Counted from the stretch's first letter, positions 22,902 through 35,893 are shown. The stretch is DNA of 64,000 bases from Histoplasma ohiense (GCA_017607445.1 JAEVHH010000002.1:7098001-7162000), one strand, 5' to 3'. Numbers and translations: made by a program. Notes: generated by a model from the letters alone, not told the origin.

Positions 22902-25900
22902 CTACAAGCTCTCAATAGCCCTAAGCAGAACATCAATTCCCCTCTCAGTTACAGCTCCACAACCATCTTCCGCCTCCGCATTACTTTTATCCTTTAGCAC
23001 CCATGCAACATCACTCCACCATCCTAAACCAATTAGCCCACCTCCTTTCCTACGCTTAACGCTTTCTTTCAAACGGCTTGTATGTTCCCATTGCTTGGCG
23101 GCAATTTCTGCACGCTCAACTACCTTGTTCGGAATGCCGCACATGGAAGCACAGTGCATGCCGAAGCTTCCTTCTGCAATGCCCTCTTCAAGCTTGTATA
23201 GGAATGTAACTCGTCTCTCTTCTTCGTCCACATGGATGCGCATTCGTCGCGGAGCTATTTCTGGATGCCCTTCAAATTCAGAAGCGAGGGAGTGGTAATG
23301 AGTTGCGAAGAAACCGAGGGCGCCAATATGGGTAGCAACATGGTGGAGCACTGCCTGGGCCACCGCAACGCCGTCATACGAACTTGTCCCGCGCCCTAAT
23401 TCATCCAGAATAACAAGGGAGCGAGGCGTGGCTTCGGATAAAATCTTCTTGGTTTCTGAGAGCTCAACAAAGAAAGTAGACTGTGACGCGAAAATATTGT
23501 CATTGGCACCGAGACGGGACATGATACGATCAACAGGTGTTAGGCGAGCAGATTGGCAGGGAACGTAGCAGCCAATTTGTGCCATGATTACAGCTGTACA
23601 TGTCTGTGGGGTTCAAAGTTAGTTTGTGACAATTGTCAGATGTAGAAGCGTAAGGGGGAAGTAAAATACTAACCATGCGTAATATAGTGGATTTCCCAGC
23701 AGCGTTAGCACCAGTGAGCAAGTTGAGATTTGGGGTGTTTCCTCCTAGCTTTACATCATTGGGGATAAAGTCGCCCACGTTGGGCAACATACATGGATGT
23801 CGAAGTTCTTCGAACTCCAGGACGCTCCGTTCGTCATCCACAAACACTGGGCGACAGCTTGGGTATCCTAAAGCTGATGAGGCTTTTGCTAAACTAATCA
23901 AACAATCAAGTTGCGCAATGGTTCTCACAGCTGCTAGCCAGGTCGAATAATTCTCGTCGAATCGAGCATAAAACCGACTCGCAACCTCTTTGACAATCTG
24001 GCTATGAGTTTCTTGTGCTTCCTGAAGCTGGCGAATTAAGCTGCGTAGCTCAGGGAAATAGAAGCGTTTCGCCTGCTTGGTCGCGGACATTTGGTCCCAG
24101 CCCTTCGGGACGTTTTTAATTTTGATTGGTACTTCAAGTTGATAAATTTCTTTTCCGTTATCCCGATAAACGATGGCATTGGAACCCAGCTTCTTTCTAA
24201 CATCCTTCAGAAGTCGATCCAGATCACTTTCTATTTCAGAAATCCTATCATGTGAATCATCAAAGTCTTCTTCGACACCAGCTTCAGGAACAAGAATACC
24301 AGAGTCCTTAGCTTTGGTACGATCGAAAGCAGTTTTCCAGTATTGCAAGTAACCACTCAAATCAGGCATTGAAGCAACTAATTGTCCAATGGCTCCCTCC
24401 CCGGAACCGATTTCCTTTAGGAGGCCCATTGTGTAATCGATTTTCTCGAATCCTTCAAGAACATGGAGGAAATCCTGAGCTTTGCATCTTCCAGCATGGA
24501 CCCGAGAAATAAGTCTCTCGAGATCAGGCATTTTTGTTAGCTGAGATGAAAATTGGTTCTGGACGCTGCTATCTGCGTTCAAGGCATCAACGGCATCAAG
24601 TCGCGCATTGATTTTCCTAGTATCCATCAATGGGTGGCAAACCCATTGTTTGAATAGTCTTTTACCGAAAGGCGTAATGCATCGATTCAAGAGGTGGAAG
24701 AGTGTTCCTTCTTGGCCCCCGTCAAATGAATTGGCGAATATCTCAAGGTTTATCAAAGTTTGGCCATCCAGGACAAGGCTGGTTGCTTTTTTGATCGGGT
24801 CATACCAAGTGAAATTTCCGATTGTGATCAAATCTCTTTCTATTTTCAACATCCGTAAGTATTGCACTAGCGCCCCAAATGCTGACATGACAAATTCTTT
24901 GTCCCGTGCCTGTCGTAGTGCTTCTGGCCATGCCGCGATATTGTCACCCTCTTCCGAAACAAAATAATTACTGGCATCAAGCTCCCGGACAGTAACATCG
25001 GCTTCCCAGAACTCCTTGCAGGGTTTTAAATAATTCCAGAGGGTAGTTGGTCCAGTGTTATTTTTCAGGATCCGCAAAGCCTTGGTGGACATGACAGACT
25101 TCTCGAGCAGTAATTCTTGGGGTCGGGTTTGGGCAACAAACGTCTCAAACTTTGTCATATCGGCATCATCAATGAACTCTGCTAAATAGAACTGGCCGGT
25201 GGCAGTATCAACAAAAGCAATACCGAATGCCGGGAGGTCGTTGACTAACGCCTCCTTGATAGCCACGCAATATGTTGACATATCATCTTGAAGCATTGAC
25301 CCATCCACAAGAGTGCCGGAAGTCAAGACACAAGATAATTCACGCCTGATAATTTTGTCCTGCTTCCCTGGTGTGCCATTAGATTTACCTTGCTTCTCTC
25401 GCATTTCTTTACCCAGGGCGGACTCGCTTTGATCTACCCGCGCGATCTTGAAGCCCTTGGCAACAAATTGATTGGCCCAATGGTCCAAACTCATTTCAGG
25501 AACGCCAACCATTCGCATATTCACACGGTCCGTGAGTTTCAGATCAAACAGTTGATGCCCAATAGTAGCATCATTTTCGTAAAGCTCATAAAATTTACCC
25601 TTCTTGAAAAAGACGATGGTGTCCCAAAACTTTTGCTTGATTTCCCAGTACTGCTTTTCAAAAGGTGAGAATTTGGTCCACGCAAGAGGAGGGATGTAAA
25701 TGGTCCGGGGGTCGTAGTCGGGATGGCCAGGAGGATTTCGGTCAATATCAGTTATATTAGCAAGCCAGGGATACCGTTGCTCTGGTTCACTCATATGCGC
25801 CTTCGGTTTTTTCTTCTCTCCTGGTGCAATGTTCCTGACAACAGCAGGTCGTGGCTTCCGTGGCTCCGTATCATTGGGATCGTAAGTCCACTTTAGGGCA

Positions 25901-26881
25901 GAACCACCACAAACATCTGGAAGTTCAAAGTCAAACTCCTCATCTCGTAATGGGGATGGTTTTGACGAAGATATTTTGACAGCAGTGTTCGAGGGCCGCT
26001 TGCGTTTTTTTGACGGTTTAGCTTCGTCCTCGGAGTCATCTGGGACAACGAAATTGTCCAAGTCTAGTTGTAAAGGTTAGTTGATCCTGATCAAATTGAG
26101 GGGTACAGCTTGTGCTGACCATCATCAGAAAACTCGGTATCATTCTTGAATTCGTCTTCGTCGCTTGACCCTGCAGCTGTTTTTCTCCTCTTAAGGGACC
26201 TTCGGCTAGATTTTCTGTTAATCGGTAAGACATCCTCGTCATCATCTGACTCTAGATAGCTCTTGACAGCCTTCTTTGCCTAGAATACAATAATTAAGTA
26301 GATCAGCATACGTTCTCCCAGGCAGGCATGAAATATACATATAACAAAACCTAAAGCAGACAAACTTACCAGACGAGTAGGTGTGACAGAGCTTCGATCA
26401 GCTCCTTCATCGTCAATCTGTACCGTAAGCCTGTTAGCAGGTGTGATGGGCAAGCCATTAGACCACCATCGGCCGCACTCTCAGTACTTGCCTCCGTCTT
26501 CCCATCACCATTTACTGCGGCGGAAACCTCCACCTCGGCATCCTCCTCGCAATATCCGGTTGCATCGCTACTTGGAACTGGGGTTATGCTCTGCCCACTG
26601 CTGGTTACAGTTTTATTTCGTCTAGTATTCAATGATCTTGGTAATTTCGGTTCAGGGTTCTTGTGGGACTTTTGATTTGAGGCCGCTCGCTGAGCAGGTG
26701 AGGACACTGGCTCCTGGTTTGCATCGTTCCGGCGAGCAGGAGAAGCGGCAGAAGCCGACGGGGAAGATTTTTGGAAGAAGCCCAGGATTGACTTTTGGCT
26801 TTTCATATTCTGTGTGCTCGGAGTTGACTTCTTAAGGATACGAGCATCTGGCGTTTTTTGCTGCCCACTGTCCTCTGCCAT
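22902..26881 (-). CDS. MSH6: DNA mismatch repair protein Msh6
   Basis: Msh6 pairs with Msh2 as MutS-alpha, recognising base mismatches in the nucleus. Exons: 26881 to about 26467, about 26404-26370, 26279-26120, 26063-23674 and 23603-22902, in all about 1233 residues. The N-terminus has a PCNA-binding PIP box, KSILGFFQKSS (residues about 30-40), then a disordered acidic/basic region. The mismatch-contact motif GKFYELYENDA carries the Phe-x-Glu wedge. The ATPase domain shows Walker A TGANAAGKSTIL, Walker B VILDELGRGTSSYDG and the ATHYHSLASEF segment. The last three junctions are certain. The first intron is weak: the obvious donors are phase 1, and the only in-phase acceptor I find is GATGAAG (near 26405), so residues around 138-150 may be mis-modelled. 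An MCB box lies 273 bp upstream. Confidence 0.95.
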
Positions 26882-27153
26882 ATTTCAGGAGAAAATCTGC
26901 GCTGGAGAGAACGACAAGGATAGGTAGTGAGAATTGCAGTCAATTGAAGAATTGCATACTACTTCCTGTACTCATACAGCTGATAATCTGCTAGCAATTT
27001 CAATAATAAAGTAAGATAGAAACAAGGGAAGCAAGAGAGGCTGAAGGGGGGTTGCGAGAGGATTCTCTCCCGGACTCTGAGGATCGATGTCGAACGGGAG
27101 ACGTGACAGCCGACCTTATCCATGGATGGATCCACGGTTGCTTAGCGTGTTCG

Positions 27154-27159
27154 ACGCGT
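27154..27159. promoter_or_regulatory. MCB element (ACGCGT) upstream of MSH6
   Basis: ACGCGT, the MluI cell-cycle box bound by MBF in yeasts, lies 273 bp before the MSH6 ATG. MBF drives G1/S expression of replication and repair genes, including mismatch repair genes. One copy only, so support is modest. Confidence 0.4.
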
Positions 27160-27188
27160 CCGCGGTTAGGTACCAAATGGATCTCATC

Positions 27189-27194
27189 CACGTG
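27189..27194. promoter_or_regulatory. CACGTG E-box upstream of MSH6
   Basis: A CACGTG core (TCCACGTGATA) lies 308 bp before the MSH6 start and 35 bp beyond the MCB box. It could bind a bHLH factor. The same core appears at several places in the window, so specificity is doubtful. Confidence 0.3.
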
Positions 27195-27525
27195 ATATTA
27201 AATGCGCGTAAGATACAAGTTGTTATTAGAATTTTAGAAGAATGACTTTTACTCTATATAAAGATCAGGATGGTATTGCGTATATCATATGTACCAGGTC
27301 TTAGTTCAAACGTATGGGTTCTATATGTAAAAGCAAGCTGGAGCTGGGGAGCTCGGAGAAAATTTCAAGGGGAATCGGACATGTAGTCGCTCTAATGTAC
27401 AGCTCTAGAAAACCAAAAAAAAGTATGGTACAGAAAGGAGGTTGTAACAGTGCAGATATATTTATACATATAGCAAAGATAGAAGAGAGCAAACCTCAAT
27501 AACTGGAAAGGAAAAGGGTGGTGTT

Positions 27526-29728
27526 TCAGCTTGAAACCTTCGACTCCTTGCTCGATCTGCCCACGTCTTCCTCAGATTCATTTTCGTCCCCCTTCCATCC
27601 TGGCGCGTCGAGCCCGAGTTTCTCAAATTCCTCATCGCTTACAATCTTGATAATCTTAACCTTCCATTTCCCAACTCTGAGAATCATCATCGAATCATCA
27701 ATGATGAATTTCTTCGTCATATCTTTGTCCCAAGTTTTGATGGGAACGTAGGACATTTTATCATCCATGACAGCCGTCGAGTCAGACCTCGACGCAACTG
27801 ATGCACCATTATTGACGATAAGTCGGAATGCTTCCGCTTTTGATGGTGCCATGCCTGCTGACCATAGAACCTTGTGGAAAAATTGACCAACGACTAACGA
27901 TCGCGGAAGAGTGATATGTGGGGATGGTGCGTTAAAGGGATGGGTCTCTGAGAGGTTGAGGTCACGTTTTGTGCGGGCCTCCATTTCAATAGTGGGCGTT
28001 TGACCGCCAAAAATGCTTCGATGATCTTTTTCAGCCTGAGCAGCTTCTACAGGCCCTCGAATAAGCTCGACGAATTCTGATGCGAGTTTGTGCTGTGCTA
28101 CCCTCTTAGATGGGTCTTGAACGTGCCGTTCCATGAGTTCTTTGATGGCCGTTATGGGGAGGAATGTAAAATATTTCAAATATTGCTCAACGTTCTCATC
28201 AGGGACTCGCAAGAAAAACTGCAAACTAATTAGTCTTGAGGACTTGACAGGAGCAATTCCAAATTCAAGGCAGTAAACTTCGTACCTGATAAAGATCAAA
28301 GCTCGACGTCATGTCCTGATCAAGCCAGACCGCGTTCCCAGCTGATTTTCCAAACTTCTGGCCGGAAGGAGTTGTAAGGAGAGGAGTGGTGAAACCCATA
28401 GGCTCCAATAATTCACGGTCTTCGGGGTTCGGGGCATGTTTTCGCCAGTATTCGTTGCTTGCTTTCATGAGGGGTTTCGTTGCATCCATCCCGAACTGAA
28501 TATTTCCTGCTTGGTCGGACCCGCCAACCTGCACTAATACATTCTGTTGTTGGATGAGCTGCCACCAATCCCACGCTTGCAGAAGTGGATAAACGAATTC
28601 CGAAAGCGCCATCCCTTTGCCACTCTGCAGTCGATTCTTCACGCTGCAAGTCATTTGGTATTAGTCACTCCCGCCTAAGAGGAACATGAAAAAAGTAATT
28701 AAAAAATCGCGAAAAAATACTCTACCTACGTATCGCGCCCAAGCATCGGCCCTAATCGCACAGCTTCTCCCATTGTCTTCATGACTTCGAAGAATGGTTC
28801 TTTGAGCCACCAAGTATTGTTATTTACAATTGCTCGTCTCCATATCCATTCATATTCGTACCCATGCTTAGCTCCGTATCTCTCAATTGACATCCCAAGC
28901 CGTTTAAGCTGAAGGTGCATGTTCGCCATGTTTTCCTTGCGCGTGAAGCTGGCCATTTTGGCCCGAGGGCCTAATCGGTCGGTAGGGTCGCCAATTTGGC
29001 TGGTAGATCCTCCTAACTGTTGATTTGGATTAGTTATACAGGGACATCCCATAGCACCATAAACGCGGATGTAACATAAGCGAATTTAGAGGCTCATAGA
29101 CCTACCAGGAAAACCGCTCTAATGCCATGGACATAAGCCCATGCCAGGACCATAAAAGGCAACATGTGTCCAATATGCAGTGATGGTGCTGTAGGGTCAA
29201 CACCGACATATACACCCACTCGCCTTTCCGTCCACATTCTATTCAACGCATCACGATCACTACAATCGAGAAACATTAATTGAATTCTTCTCCTCGCACC
29301 AGCCATTCAACAAAAAAAAAAAAAAAAAGGAGGGGGGGGGGAAAGGTGTGAAGAAACGAATCAGAGTAGAAAACAACACAAAAGCAACGACATAAGCTAA
29401 TTCCATCCAAGAGCAGAGGCGAAATGACATACCCGATCACTGCGTTAACTAAACCCCGCTCTTCCATAAGTTCCAAAAAGCTCTTCCTCGTTCCAGCCTT
29501 GATCTCCTCCGCAAAGTTTTTCCAGGCCTCCTCTCCCTCTCTCATCCGCCGGATATGCTGCATTGTTATATTTCGTTTTTGAAGACGAGGTACTGTCGCG
29601 GCGACAAGCCGCCTTGGTCGCGGTAGCAACGTGAGTCCCGCATTGTGCGATCTGGGAAATATTATGGAAGGAACGTATGAGGCCGAAGTGAGGGCGCAGC
29701 TTGGAGATCGGTGTAGTTGCGCCATCAT
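27526..29728 (-). CDS. MSY1: Mitochondrial tyrosyl-tRNA synthetase (CYT-18-type)
   Basis: Five exons, 29728-29433, 29259-29102, 29012-28730, 28643-28286 and 28218-27526, sum to 595 residues. A class I aminoacyl-tRNA synthetase that charges mitochondrial tRNA-Tyr. The N-terminus is a basic presequence (residues 1-50). SLHIGHM is the HIGH motif, GGSTSQIGDP begins the TyrRS-specific loop, QVGGSDQAGNI binds tyrosine, and KFGKSAG is the KMSKS loop. The C-terminal region (FRLIVNNGASVASRS...) is the S4-like tRNA-binding domain. The N-terminal extension before the Rossmann fold and other insertions resemble Neurospora CYT-18, which in Pezizomycotina also folds group I introns. That second role is inferred from clade and length. 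The minus-strand exon 3 acceptor TTAG at 29013 restores the GG of GGSTSQ. Confidence 0.92.
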
Positions 29729-30303
29729 TGGGAAGCAAGGGACAAATAAAGTTGAGATACAGGCACCCAAGAGCTGCCTGGCTAGCTGAAGCTCCTAGGC
29801 CCTATATCAATGGGCTAGTACACATACAACCCGGTTCCATCTGTTGCGGAGAATACAAGGGACTTTTGCTCAAGTTTTTTCCATATTGGTTGAAGCCAAT
29901 CAGAAAGCATGGAAGGAACGCCGGATAAATGATAATACGACAACGCAGCAATCTTATGCGCTTATTAAGCGCCAGGGTCAACTGGTTAGTTAACTTTTTA
30001 CGAAGGTTGCGGAAGGATGATCAGAAGGTGTACGGAGTACGTGCAAGCAGCAAGGCACATGAAGTCGTGCATCATTTGCAAAATGTTCAATATATCTATA
30101 TGCAAATTAATAAATAAAACTAACATCGCGGGCTTGTCCATTCCATGCAGGGCGCTAAGAGGATAGTGCGGCTTCCATAAATCATCGACGAAACAAAAAA
30201 TGAGAGTGAGGATAATGAATGATCTTCTACCTTTGACGCACCACAACACCTGATACGTGCCAACGTAAAACAATCAAGAGGAGCTAACATGCGTGAAGAG
30301 GAA
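29729..30303. other. Intergenic, upstream of mitochondrial TyrRS
   Basis: About 575 bp between the TyrRS start and the GH36 stop. No convincing ORF. It probably contains the TyrRS promoter and the GH36 3' UTR. Confidence 0.4.
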
Positions 30304-33300
30304 CTAGCTCAAAAAAACTTGAACAACAACCTCGTTACTCCACCCATTAGATAAACCAAGCTCTTTCCAAGCTGCCGCAACATCAATTGCTACAACCTTC
30401 TGCCCACCAGCTCCCGCAGGCTGCAACTGAACGGTATGCACTGGTACCGCTCGACCCGAAAGCATGACCATAAAGCCTTTTTCTATAGAGCGTGTGTCAA
30501 TGTCAGAAATGTAAATGCCTAGTGTTCCCAATGCCTTCAGCGTGACATCAAATCTGAGACGACGGTTGGCCACGAGGAAAATGTCTGAGCTCACAATAGC
30601 AGCCACGCCAGTCATTTTGCCTAGGAGGCCTAGGACAGCGACACTTGTGGTGGTAGTAGTGGCCTCTATATTTGAGGTTTTGTCCTTGTCAAGTGGATTT
30701 GGCATTTCGAAGCTCCGGACTGGGTAGGCGGTTAAAATTTCCCAGTCCTTCGTCTCAAGAGATACGGCGACCAAGGGATCTTGGTCGGAGGGCCTCATTA
30801 TGCGTGAGATTCCCCCAGTGGAATGTGCGCGGATTAGATATTCATCCTCGCTACCAGGGGAGACGCCATGGAAATCAAGAATGGAGATCATAGAACTGAT
30901 TTTCTGAGCGCTGACGTTGAAAAGGCCTAGGATTCCACTGCCAGTCTTGGCCCAGCCAGTATAGGCGCCGACTCTGAGAATCTTACCTTCGTTGTAGTTA
31001 TGATACACGTCAATGGACCTTCCCAAGACACTGGGACGGAGAATAACGGTGTTACCTCCGACTGTTGGGGCTGTCATCTGGTTGATGACGTTGATATCAT
31101 GTTCACCCGGTACATCAGTGATATATATCGGACCGCCGGAGACACATCTAGCTGCCGCATGGAAAGATGCATACGGGTGGCTAGTCTGAAACATATCCCA
31201 ATCAGGTATGACGTTGAGATGTTGGGTAAACAGAGCATTATGTGCATTGCAAAACACGTGCCAGGGGTGAGAGGAGGGAATATTGGGGAAGAAGTCATCG
31301 GAATTTCTCAAGAGCATCCTTGGCTTGTTGGTCGGTACCTGTGAATGGAAAATTATTTGCGGTGTCTGCGACATGCAAGTGATCGCTTTGGCCTGGAAGT
31401 ATCGCAATGAGGCAACCGACCAAGCGTCTTGATATGCCGTGGTGAATCGGACCCGATCAGCAGGATCCTGGAGCAAATCGAGGAAGAATTGGGCATCTGT
31501 CTTTACAGAGTCAACCCCAGCTGCCAAAAGAAATTTGTAGAAATCGTCGTAGAACCGATGAATGTCGTCGGGATCAACTGTCAACATACTCCCTCCCGCA
31601 ACGCCGTCACGTTTCTTGACAATCTTAGTTTTATACTCTTTCGCGATCTGCCCGTGAGGCGAGATACCACCCCAGTAGCCCATGAGAGCATGCCAGACGG
31701 CGATGTGTTGGATATGCGGGTAATGCTGTCGTATTTTGCTAGTTAAGTGCTTCAGCCCATTTGGGAACCCATCTTTATTCGCTTCAAATTCCATCCATCC
31801 TCGTTTGAACTGAGACTCGCTCTTGTTATCCAACGCCTGCCAATTATCATCTATGATGAGGTTGACAATATTAATGCCGTTATCCTTTAGCGTATCGAGG
31901 GCTTTTAATATTTTCTCTTCCGTGAGATCCTGACCCAAGGCGTTCCAAGTACAATACGCTAGGCCGTCATACCAATCATACATCCATTGGACCTGGGGGT
32001 CATTCTCCACGATAACCACATCGTTGCCCAACGGCGATTTCGGCTCACTCAGCTCCTGCAGTATGGACGGAGAAGGTTGTCCAGTCCCTGAAAGCTTTCC
32101 CAAGGCTTTTCGTGCCTCGTACATGACAGCAGAATTGGCAACCTCGAAAGAAGGTGCCACTGCAACTAGGACCTGATATGTCGAGTTGTGGATACTATCA
32201 TTCTTCACAGCAGTCACCACCTGGCCATTGTCTCCAGATTTGAAGGTAGTCAGGACATTGTCCACACCACTGATCGCTAGGAGAACGAGATGAGTTCCAT
32301 CCTTGCGCAAAAATGCTAGAAAAATGGAATCCTCCGTGATCGCCAGCTTGCTCAAGCCATGTCGAGGTGCCAACCAAGGTTCCCATATTCGAACAAGAGC
32401 AAAATATCTGACGAAGTCTTTCGGGAGGCCGAATTTTATCTCTTCGAATGTGCTCTCATCACCAACGGCAGACAAGATGGAACCAGTCACGCTCCATAAA
32501 ATTGCACCTGGAGATTCACTTGGATGTGCCTCAATCTGGAGATCGGGATTGAGATCATCTAAGTACTCCGTTAATGGCTTCGACGGTTGGGCGACTGGAT
32601 CAAGACCTTTGAGAAGTTGCGAGTGGGTCGGTTCAAAAACTAGTTCCCCATCTTTCATTCCGAACTGATCATTGACCCACTGCCATGAGGCATTTGCATC
32701 AATTCTATATCTAACAGTAAAAGATGCATGCCTGCCGACTTTTGGGAAGTCAAGCTCCTCAGAGAAGCTGTAGGTATGATAATCTGGCCCCGGTGCCGGA
32801 CCCACTGACAACATAATCATTTGTGACGCTGAACCCTTTCGCAAAGGGAGAGCTTCCCAACGATCCCTGTTATTGACGTTATGCCAGATGGAAACTTCCC
32901 AGGTCTGTTCCGGAAGTGAACGGCTTGACTGGAGGAGAACAGTAAACCGGACCTAATGGAGTATTAGTAGAGAGTAGAGAGACAATTGTATTAACTCCAG
33001 CAATTCAACTTGAACGCATGGGGGGAACAAACAACAAATAATACCAAATATACAGAATCAAATGCTATGTTTCAAAACATCACTCTATAGACAAAGGCCC
33101 GGGTGCAGGCGCCCCGGGGGGGGGTTGGGTCTTGGGGTGTTGGAGTTCGCATACCTTATCCCCATTCCCACTCCTTTTCAAGCAAGTAACCTGTCCCAGT
33201 GGTGGCCAGCTAGTAATATCAGCAAAGAGACACATTTGCGCCGCTCGGACGAATTTGATCTGGGATGGTCTTTGTTCCTTTTCTTGGATAAGCGGGGGAA

Positions 33301-33376
33301 GGCTTCTTTGCCCCGCGTTTGGCACTCCCCCAGCTGGAGTGCTGGAAGGCATGAATGGAAGAGCTATTTTCGACAT
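30304..33376 (-). CDS. GH36 raffinose-synthase / seed-imbibition-like alpha-galactosidase
   Basis: Exons 33376-33155 and 32952-30304 give about 956 residues. The domains are an N-terminal beta-sandwich (PPLGQVTC ... VRFTVLLQSS ... WEVSIWHN), the GH-D clan TIM barrel and a C-terminal beta domain. In the barrel DDNWQ, VKTDAQF (nucleophile Asp, about residue 556) and PDWDMFQT (acid/base region, about residue 660) are intact. Fungal members of this Sip1-like branch are intracellular-looking; no signal peptide is seen here. They are expected to act on alpha-galactosides, either hydrolysing or transferring. The start is uncertain: the frame is open upstream of ATG 33376 without another ATG. A separate ATG at 33562 followed by CCACG|GTAAGG could be a tiny first exon. 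Confidence 0.85.
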
Positions 33377-33562
33377 GATATCCGCAGATAGAAGGGCGTG
33401 TGGGTGTTGCTCCTGTTTGCCAGGGCTTGAAGGTGAATCGACTGAGCTGATAACCCGTGAGGCAGTAGGTGGGGTGGGCTCGACGAGGAGAAGCAAGGGA
33501 GGAGCTTCTTTACGATAACGGTCCGAGGTCGTACCTTACCGTGGAGCCGACGGCGGATTCAT

Positions 33563-34024
33563 CGATATATTAGATAGATACTCATGTCCACTCCACACAT
33601 ATGTCTGTGCATGTGGCTCATCAGCAGGTCATTTACTTGAAGCAACCAATGGAACTATGGATGCAGTCTAAGAATACTACACTAGTATGAATAAAGTGAA
33701 GAACCTGGTCCATGGTTCAACAACATCTGGAGCTTCACAATTGAGCCTAACTTGATATCAACCCCAAGAATCTAGTAACTGGTTTATTATTTAATCCTAT
33801 TCGAAAACCAAATGAGCAAAGCCAATTTGATTTGAAAGTGAAATCCGCTTCGAAAGCTTTTGGATTCCAAGGCAATACAGAGTAAAGTTACTGCTTCTAG
33901 TCCTATTCTACAAAAAACCAACGAAAGAAAATCCTAACGTGGACAAACAAAATAAAGAAAAGAAATTTAATTATATACTCCTCAAAAATTCATTCGGACA
34001 AGGTACATAGGAAAATCAACTGAA
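33563..34024. other. Intergenic, GH36 promoter side and SSADH 3' flank
   Basis: AT-rich, no ORF. It separates the GH36 5' end from the stop codon of the next minus-strand gene. Confidence 0.4.
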
Positions 34025-35837
34025 TTACTCCTGGAGGGGTCCTCCAACGCCGCCGAAAGTCACGGTCTTGATAGTAAGGAATTCGTCTACGCCGTACTTG
34101 CTACCTTCGCGGCCAAATCCACTTTGCTTGATGCCACCGAATCTGTGAACGACAGTCGAGTTAGTTAAAATTGCAGGGACAAAAGGATCAGAAAAACAAT
34201 GGGGTTCAAAAACATACGGAGCAGCGGTATCACTGATAATACCCGTGTTGACTCCAACCATTCCAACCTCCAGAGCCTCCGCGACACGAAAAATCCGTGC
34301 CACATCATTGCTGTAAAAGTATCCAGCCAAACCCACCTCAGCCCTATTTGCAAGGTCGACAACCTCTTTCTCGGTCTCAAAGGCGAAAAGACCCGCTACG
34401 GGCCCGAATGTTTCTTCAGAAGCCAGCTTCATATCTTTCGTCATGCCAGTAAGAACTGTTGGGTGGAAGAAATTCGAGCCGAGATCTGGCGCCTTCTGAC
34501 CACCTACAACAACGGTTGCACCAAGAGATATAGCGTCAGTGACATGATCTGACACCTTGTCTATGGCGCGAGAGTGGATGACGGGACCGTGGGTAACACT
34601 CTCGGAGAATCCGTGTCCGAGTTTGAACCCTTTAACTTTCTCGGCAAACTTGGCAGCGAACTCGTCATAGATACCATTTTGCACGTAGATACGATTGGCA
34701 CAGACGCACGTTTGGCCAGAGCTGCGGAATTTTGAGGCGATAGCTCCAGCGACGGCTGCGTCGAGATCCGGGCAATCCTCGAAGACGATGAACGGGGCGT
34801 TTCCGCCGAGTTCCAACGACAATTTCTTGAGGGTTGACGAAGATTGCTTCATGAGGAGTTTGCCGACGTTGGTGGATCCAGTAAATGAAACTTTGCGGAT
34901 ATCGGGATGTGTTGTGAGGCAGAGGCCGAGTTCAGGCGTGTTTCTATGGGCGGTAACAATATTGACTACTCCCTTGGGGATTCCCGCGCGACGTGCCAAT
35001 TCCGCAATCGCATTGGCAGTAAATGGCGTCTCTGCGGGGGATTTGGCTACAACAGTGCATCCAGCTGCAAGAGCGGGGCCGATTTTTCTAGTAACCATAG
35101 CTGCAGGGAAGTTCCAGGGCGTGATAAACCCGCAAACGCCAACGGGTTCCTTTATAGTCATTACCCTATTGCCGGGAATGGATGATGGAATAGTATCACC
35201 ACATATGCGTGGGGCTTCTTCACTGAACCATTCGAAAAAGTTGGCAGCGTAGGCGGTCTCCCCCTTGGCGTCCGCGAAAGGTTTCCCATTCTCCCAGGTG
35301 ATTAATGTAGATATATCGTCTGCGTTGTCCATCATCAGCTGGTACCATCTTCGCAGCATTCGAGCCCTCTCACGAGCTAAGGTTTTTCGGAAGGATGAGA
35401 AAGCTGCAGCGGCGGCATTGATAGCGTTCTGGGTATCTTGGACCGAGAACTCTGGGCATGTTCCAATGAGTTTCCCTGTAGATGGATCTGTAGAGATGGA
35501 GCTATCAGCTACATGATAGATTGCAGAGCTGCGTATCTTGCAAGCTCACTGACCATGCACTTCAAAGGTCTCTCCAGACTGGGCCCCAATCCATTCGCCA
35601 TTGACGAAGCATTTCTCGATAAACAGGGATTTATCCTTCAACTGTAAACGAACACAATCAAGCACGTCAATTCTCCAAGTCTCCAGCTTCTCCAATCCCT
35701 AGCCATTGAAAGCTTACCGGTGGCACAGTATGCATAGTTGCTAACCGCCTTACAGAAGAGACCGCAGGTACTGTGAAAGGATATCTTATTCTCGGTCGAG
35801 ATAGGGTATTGCAAAGGGGCCGACGTAATGCGTCCAT
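34025..35837 (-). CDS. UGA2: Succinate-semialdehyde dehydrogenase [NAD(P)+]
   Basis: Exons 35837-35718, 35641-35554, 35487-34218 and 34142-34025 sum to 531 residues with matching phases. It oxidises succinate semialdehyde to succinate, the last step of GABA degradation. The Rossmann domain has ITPWNFPAAM and FTGSTNVGK. The catalytic Glu lies in LELGGNAPF and the catalytic Cys in SSGQTCVCANR, typical of SSADH, with KQSGFGREGSKYG near the end. The first 37 residues (MDALRRPLCNTLSRPRIRY...) are Arg-rich and lack acids after position 2, which suggests mitochondrial import, while yeast Uga2 is cytosolic. An internal ATG (MHTVPP) could give a cytosolic form. A GATAAG site lies 51 bp upstream. Confidence 0.92.
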
Positions 35838-35887
35838 TTGGAAAGCAATCGCGAAAATAAATGGTTCTTGAGAACGGAAGAGAGGGG

Positions 35888-35893
35888 GATAAG
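35888..35893 (+). promoter_or_regulatory. GATA site near SSADH start
   Basis: GATAAG lies 51 bp upstream of the SSADH ATG. GATA factors (AreA type) control GABA catabolism in fungi, so a role is plausible, but the motif is common by chance. Confidence 0.3.
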
